Shown here one piece after another: positions 18,448 through 21,840 of a DNA stretch of 21,840 bases. This stretch comes from Saccoglossus kowalevskii. Its lineage: Eukaryota; Hemichordata; Enteropneusta; Harrimaniidae. The DNA is taken from positions 30,002 through 51,841 of the forward strand of contig NW_003132861.1 in NCBI RefSeq assembly GCF_000003605.2, in the 5' to 3' direction. Under the pieces are notes generated by a model. It had not been told where the DNA came from, ran no database searches, and saw only the letters and a program-made list of their open reading frames with translations. Within the stretch, counting starts at the first letter, position 1. Every line of letters starts with the position of its first letter. The position numbers and the translations under genes were made by a program.

Positions 18448-18786
18448 GAAAGTGTTGTCCTGGGAAAGTCATGTGAGTATCAAACCGAATTTAATAGAAA
18501 CTGCAAAGTGTTCAGATAACACATCAATTGTGATTTGAGGTGCAAGAATCGTTATTCTGAGTACATTCAGTTTCGTCTGATTGGAAAATATAAAATTTGA
18601 ATCACGTTTATATGAGAATCAACTTGATGAGATTATAACCAAATTGGAATGCAGATTATGTCCGAACTCCTAGGCACCAAAAAGATTTTATTACCCATGA
18701 TCCATTATTACATTGTACGACAGTGATTCATTGTTTCGTGCAACATTCTTTGTCTGACACCTGTGATTCGATCGTATATTACCAGG
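18448..18786. other. Spacer upstream of the 18.79 kb TATA box
   Basis: No repeat, gene or RNA was recognised. Confidence 0.35.
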
Positions 18787-18794
18787 TATAAAAG
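18787..18794 (+). promoter_or_regulatory. Strong TATA box, TATAAAAG
   Basis: GGTATAAAAGTTC is a textbook TATA context, the best in the window. A start about 30 bp downstream falls near 18817. TGTCAGTTCAGT, an initiator-like TCAGT pair, follows at about 18836-18845. A short ORF with a good start context begins at 18857. AT-rich DNA gives chance TATA boxes, so this is only a candidate. Confidence 0.3.
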
Positions 18795-18856
18795 TTCAGA
18801 CTATTAACTGTAAACCGAATACATGACTGTATACTGTCAGTTCAGTAGCATATAGG

Positions 18857-18949
18857 ATGGAATCATGGCCACCTGGGTGTGCAGATAGTTTTAGGATTAA
18901 CAACGTTCCAGATCATTGCTCAAACTTATTATGTATCCCATTTCCGTGA
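18857..18949 (+). CDS. Possible 30-codon ORF or first coding exon
   Basis: The ATG at 18857 has A at -3 and G at +4, a strong initiation context. The frame encodes 30 residues starting MESWPPGCADSF, contains three Cys, and ends in TGA at 18947. Donor-like sites lie at or near the end (TCC|GTGAAG at about 18946; GAAG|GTGAAA at about 18951; AAG|GTGAAG at about 18970), so the frame could be a first exon. It lies 63 bp after a strong TATA box. There is no signal peptide and no recognised family. Chance is a realistic alternative. Confidence 0.15.
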   Translation: MESWPPGCADSFRINNVPDHCSNLLCIPFP

Positions 18950-19359
18950 AGGTGAAATTAAAGTCAAGGTGAAGGTACATTGCTGATGTCGTTTTTTCCC
19001 ATTCATTACAAGCCAGTAATTTAAGTTATGCTCGGACCAAACTGAGCTACAGTAATATGTGATATATACAATGTATTTTGTAATATTTATAATTGATAAA
19101 TTACAATAGTATGTGAATTTATATAGATTTAAGTCAACACTTACGGTTCAGTCATTTTCATGTTCGTGTCATGTTCAAGCAAACTGTTCTATCATAAAGA
19201 AATGTAGAGTACATATTTTCTGAGGCAAAGTCAAACATTTTTTGCAAAATTCTTGACAATAAAATAGTTACCTGAACCTGACACCACCTCAGTAGGAATA
19301 TATTGCTGTTTATGTATGTCTATGAATATATATTTATTAAAACTTTTGTGATAACATTT
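18950..19359. other. Spacer, nothing recognised
   Basis: AT-rich, with no open frame or repeat boundary identified before the LINE fragment begins near 19360. Confidence 0.35.
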
Positions 19360-19915
19360 TGAATACTCCAGTTTTCTAGATGCTCATAATTATGTTCAGA
19401 TTCACAAAGTTTTAGTTTGCTAATCAACAGGGTTTGTGACAAGTGTAACAAAGGTCTAATTGAAAATGAAATGTACTTTCTGATGGAATGCAACAAATAT
19501 AATGAGTTGCGTACCGATCTTTTCAATAAAGCTAAGGATATGATCCCAGCATTTAAAAATAAACCTACAGAGAAAAAAATCATGGAATTATAAAAACATT
19601 ATTATACCAGTAGCACAGTTCATAAGTAAAAGCTTTGAAGTCAGGAAACAGGATCTTAGTTGACATTTTAATGCCTGCTGTCAGTAATATTAACTTTTAC
19701 ACTTTTTTTCTTTGTTATGACAAATTTTACCTATTTTTCATTATTTTAGTAATCTTACATTATTTAGTATTTTAGTGATTTTGTATTATTTAGGGATTGT
19801 ATTTTGTTATCTAGCATATTGTTTTCTATTCTTGTTTTCTTGTACCTTGTGACAATTTCTTTTCCGTCCGGGGATTGTGTCAATTTAAGTAAATAAATAA
19901 AAAATAAATAAAATT
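19360..19915 (+). mobile_element. 5'-truncated LINE: C-terminal zinc-knuckle-like end, 3' UTR and TAAA tail
   Basis: In the plus strand, 19426-19592 encodes NRVCDKCNKG, then a segment ending YFLMECNKYNELR, finishing MEL-stop. This is the classic C-terminal 'R.C..C......E.h.l.eC..Y..lR' motif of LINE reverse transcriptase proteins. A frameshifted continuation, VAQFISKSFEVRKQDL (about 19606-19653), looks like the extreme C-terminus. A 3' UTR follows, with a distinctive CCGTCCGGGGATTGTGTC near 19865, then a (TAAA)n tail to about 19915. The lack of the rest of the ORF fits the usual 5' truncation of LINE copies. The UTR matches the inverted copy at 21467-21840. An 87-codon minus-strand frame across 19320-19583 is a shadow. 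Confidence 0.85.
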
Positions 19916-20630
19916 CTCTCTGTTATCTCAGTAGCTAAGTGTACTTCTATTCACACTATCAAATCAACTAAAACCCTCAAACATCAATACATCTGTTTAG
20001 ATTGCACCTTTGTAACAACAATAGCAAGGATAGATACTGCTGAAAAAATCAAAACAGTAATCATGAAAATACTTCACACTATTAATTGAATTATGAAGAA
20101 ATTTAATAAACTTAAAATCTTTTCAGAAAGTAAATCCAAATCTACTCCACCAGTCTAAACATGACTTGGGGAACTTCCTTTTAACTGATCCATGTATTTT
20201 CATAAGGCTGAGAAAACAAATATCTCTGTTCCTCGTTTCCGCGCGCATCATTTTAAACTATGCGCTTCGGACGTTTTTTTTTCTTTTTAAAGCATTCCAA
20301 AATGCGCTTGTACTCGCACTTGTCTCAAATTTCCCATATTTTAGCTCAGTATTAAAAAAAAAAAAAATTGTTTCGCCGCCTCATTTTTAAAATTTACATG
20401 AAACGAGAAATAGAGATTTTTTTTTCCTGGCTTAAAGTGTTTTTTTTTTTAGAGGGCGCTATTCAAAAATGTCCTGTTTGACCTTGACTTGTTCTGTAAT
20501 CAGAAAAGGTTATTAATTGACCAGCTGTACATGGTAACATTACATTAATGAATTGCATTGTTTGATTTGATCTTTCTGGAACAACATTGATATATGGATA
20601 GTTATTGTGTACTGTAATATAAAGAGGAAA
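19916..20630. other. Mixed spacer with a CpG-rich patch
   Basis: 20215-20325 has clustered CpGs (TTTCCGCGCGCATC, ATGCGCTTCGGACG, ATGCGCTTGTACTCGCAC) in otherwise AT-rich DNA, with two copies of ATGCGCTT. Long poly-T and poly-A runs follow (20353-20366, 20437-20450). A 74-codon frame there is not convincing. The patch may be a SINE-like fragment or a regulatory island; I recognise neither. Confidence 0.3.
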
Positions 20631-21226
20631 TACTGTAAAACATGTTGAAAAAGCGACATGCAATTTTAGCGAATTGCGATAAAATGACGTAACAGCGAAA
20701 TGTCGATTTAGCGAATCTCTTTTGTCATTGTTGACTTCCTGTTTTCACAATACTTGTCTGTTGCGCACCAAAACAAATGTGCATTTATCACCTTCATAAA
20801 AACAAAGAAAAACTGTCAAGTGTAATTTGATTATGTTCGCAATCATGAAAAACTGATTCAACAGGGATTTGAAAAAGCGGGTATTGTTGCTGCGTTACAT
20901 CCAGAATATTGAACTTTTACATTGGAACTCAAAAATTACTAAGTACTACTAATTTCCGTAATAATATATCAGTATCACTTCATTTATTTATTTTCATTGA
21001 AATAATGACCACAATGAATACGTTTATTTTTTTTGTGTTAATTTACTTTTCAATAAAGTGTATCTATCATGTCAGTACGTTTGTTTTTTTTGTTTACAAA
21101 GTGTGTGTGGAGAAAAAAGACATTGTTTGGTGGCCATTTTGAATTTATAATAAAGTCATTAGCGACATCTTGAATTAGCGAATTAGTTCTCTCGCTAAAC
21201 TCGCTAAAAAGACATGTTTTACAGTA
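20631..21226. mobile_element. 596 bp TA-flanked MITE-like element
   Basis: The left end TA-CTGTAAAACATGT (20631-20645) and the right end ACATGTTTTACAG-TA (21212-21226) are perfect reverse complements, and AAAAAGCGA / TCGCTAAAAA complementarity continues inward. TAGCGAA-type motifs recur on both sides. The termini share CTGTAAAA and the TA border with the shorter MITEs, which suggests a common mobilising transposase. The interior has no plausible transposase; the 77-codon frame at 20909-21142 is AT-driven. Confidence 0.85.
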
Positions 21227-21291
21227 TAACTACATTTAAGGTTGCACTATTTTACACACAGACTGCCTGACTGATTAATAATTTGATCACC

Positions 21292-21456
21292 ATGAAAAAC
21301 AATGACATCAGGACACCTTATAAATTTCAGGGTTTGCTGGTAAAGTTTTCTCATGAACTGCACAAAATTCAAATACGAAATGATGCTTACAGGTTTCTGC
21401 AGATGATACAAAGTGGGGAGGCATTTTTAACTCGCTTGCACTACATGTGTGTTTGA
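21292..21456 (+). CDS. Possible 54-codon ORF or exon, unknown
   Basis: From ATG 21292 to TGA 21454 the frame encodes 54 residues with a balanced, protein-like composition (for example KIQIRNDAYRFLQMIQSGEA), unlike the AT-driven frames elsewhere. An acceptor-like AAATTTCAG|GG lies near 21330, so the real unit could be an exon starting there. It sits between a MITE end (21226) and an inverted LINE 3' end (21467). No family was recognised. It could be a host exon, a fragment of another transposon, or chance. Confidence 0.2.
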   Translation: MKNNDIRTPYKFQGLLVKFSHELHKIQIRNDAYRFLQMIQSGEAFLTRLHYMCV

Positions 21457-21466
21457 ATTTACTTAT

Positions 21467-21840
21467 TAACTCTTACACAACCCCCGGAGGGAAAGAAAAT
21501 GGTCACAAAGTACAAGGAGAAATATACATATAAAAAAACAAAACAAAAACACAATATACTAAATAACAAATACAATCACTAAATTACTAAATAATACAAA
21601 ATCTCTAAAATACAATCTAATATATTATATATTATAGCCTAAGAGTATCCAATAATTTGCATGATGTATAAATTAAATAAAAATAATTAGTAGGTGAAAG
21701 AGACATTAGCTGCATTTTTATCACAAATCTGCACATATCTTTTAATCTATATAATATTGAGCTAAAAATATACTTATGTCGCGCGCAGTTATCTAACATG
21801 AACAAATTTTACTTTCTGTATGATGTTCTCCAAGCTAGTT
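21467..21840 (-). mobile_element. LINE 3' end on the minus strand, cut by the window edge
   Basis: The reverse complement of 21467-21625 reads through GATTTTGTATTATTTAGTAA, then TTTCCCTCCGGGGGTTGTGT, to GTTAATAAGTAAAT. It lines up with the 3' UTR of the plus-strand LINE at 19736-19885. No intact ORF could be read from the upstream part (21640-21840), so that part is either decayed coding sequence or more UTR. The element's 5' part would lie beyond the right window edge. Confidence 0.75.

Noticed and set aside
20166-20390. 74-codon plus-strand frame over the CpG patch
   Set aside because: It contains poly-Phe and poly-Lys encoded by homopolymer tracts. No domain or start support.
20463-20663. 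66-codon minus-strand frame
   Set aside because: It runs across the left MITE end, with no recognisable domain and AT-driven composition.

Overview
The window looks like AT-rich, intergenic or intronic DNA from an invertebrate animal, most plausibly a marine lophotrochozoan such as a mollusc. This rests on degraded LINE-type reverse transcriptase remnants, several TA-flanked MITE-like elements ending in CTGTA, long minisatellites, and the absence of any compact gene or bacterial-style operon. I cannot name the species. No intact protein-coding gene could be supported. The long open frames at about 3.6-8.9 kb come from stop-free tandem repeats.

Layout. 1-1600 holds a degenerate tandem repeat of about 160 bp (326 bp higher-order period) and a MITE. 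2150-2420 has the geometry of a pol II promoter (CCAAT, TTTAAATTTA, initiator) followed by a candidate non-coding first exon with a strong splice donor. 3629-8815 is the dominant feature: a 5.2 kb compound minisatellite. Its left half is 76 units of exactly 27 bp, its middle is a transition zone with a 124 bp higher-order repeat, and its right half is 83 units of exactly 31 bp. The halves share an 18-base core, CCTACACAGGTGTTCTGT. Both uniform blocks keep perfect register, with no net indel.

8.8-14 kb holds a second minisatellite (28 bp unit, 'TTGCCATAGAGGGCATGC'), two inverted units of it 1.1 kb away, nuclear-receptor-like half-sites, two MITEs, and a dispersed repeat whose two modules also occur separately. 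14.29-14.44 kb has four exact 23 bp repeats beside an E-box. 15.96-16.56 kb is a decayed minus-strand LINE ORF. 17-18.5 kb has several inverted-repeat structures, including a 386 bp candidate MITE with 16 bp termini. 18.79 kb has a clear TATA box with a 30-codon ORF after it. 19.36-19.92 kb (plus strand) and 21.47-21.84 kb (minus strand) are 3' ends of one LINE family. 20.63-21.23 kb is a 596 bp TA-flanked MITE.

What works together: if the 2.2 kb promoter is real, the compound minisatellite lies about 1.2 kb into its first intron and would be transcribed. The repeats carry on the order of a hundred E-box CAGGTG sites in small ACCT-ACAC-AGGT inverted repeats, the most interesting unexplained structure here. 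All functional statements about it are inference.
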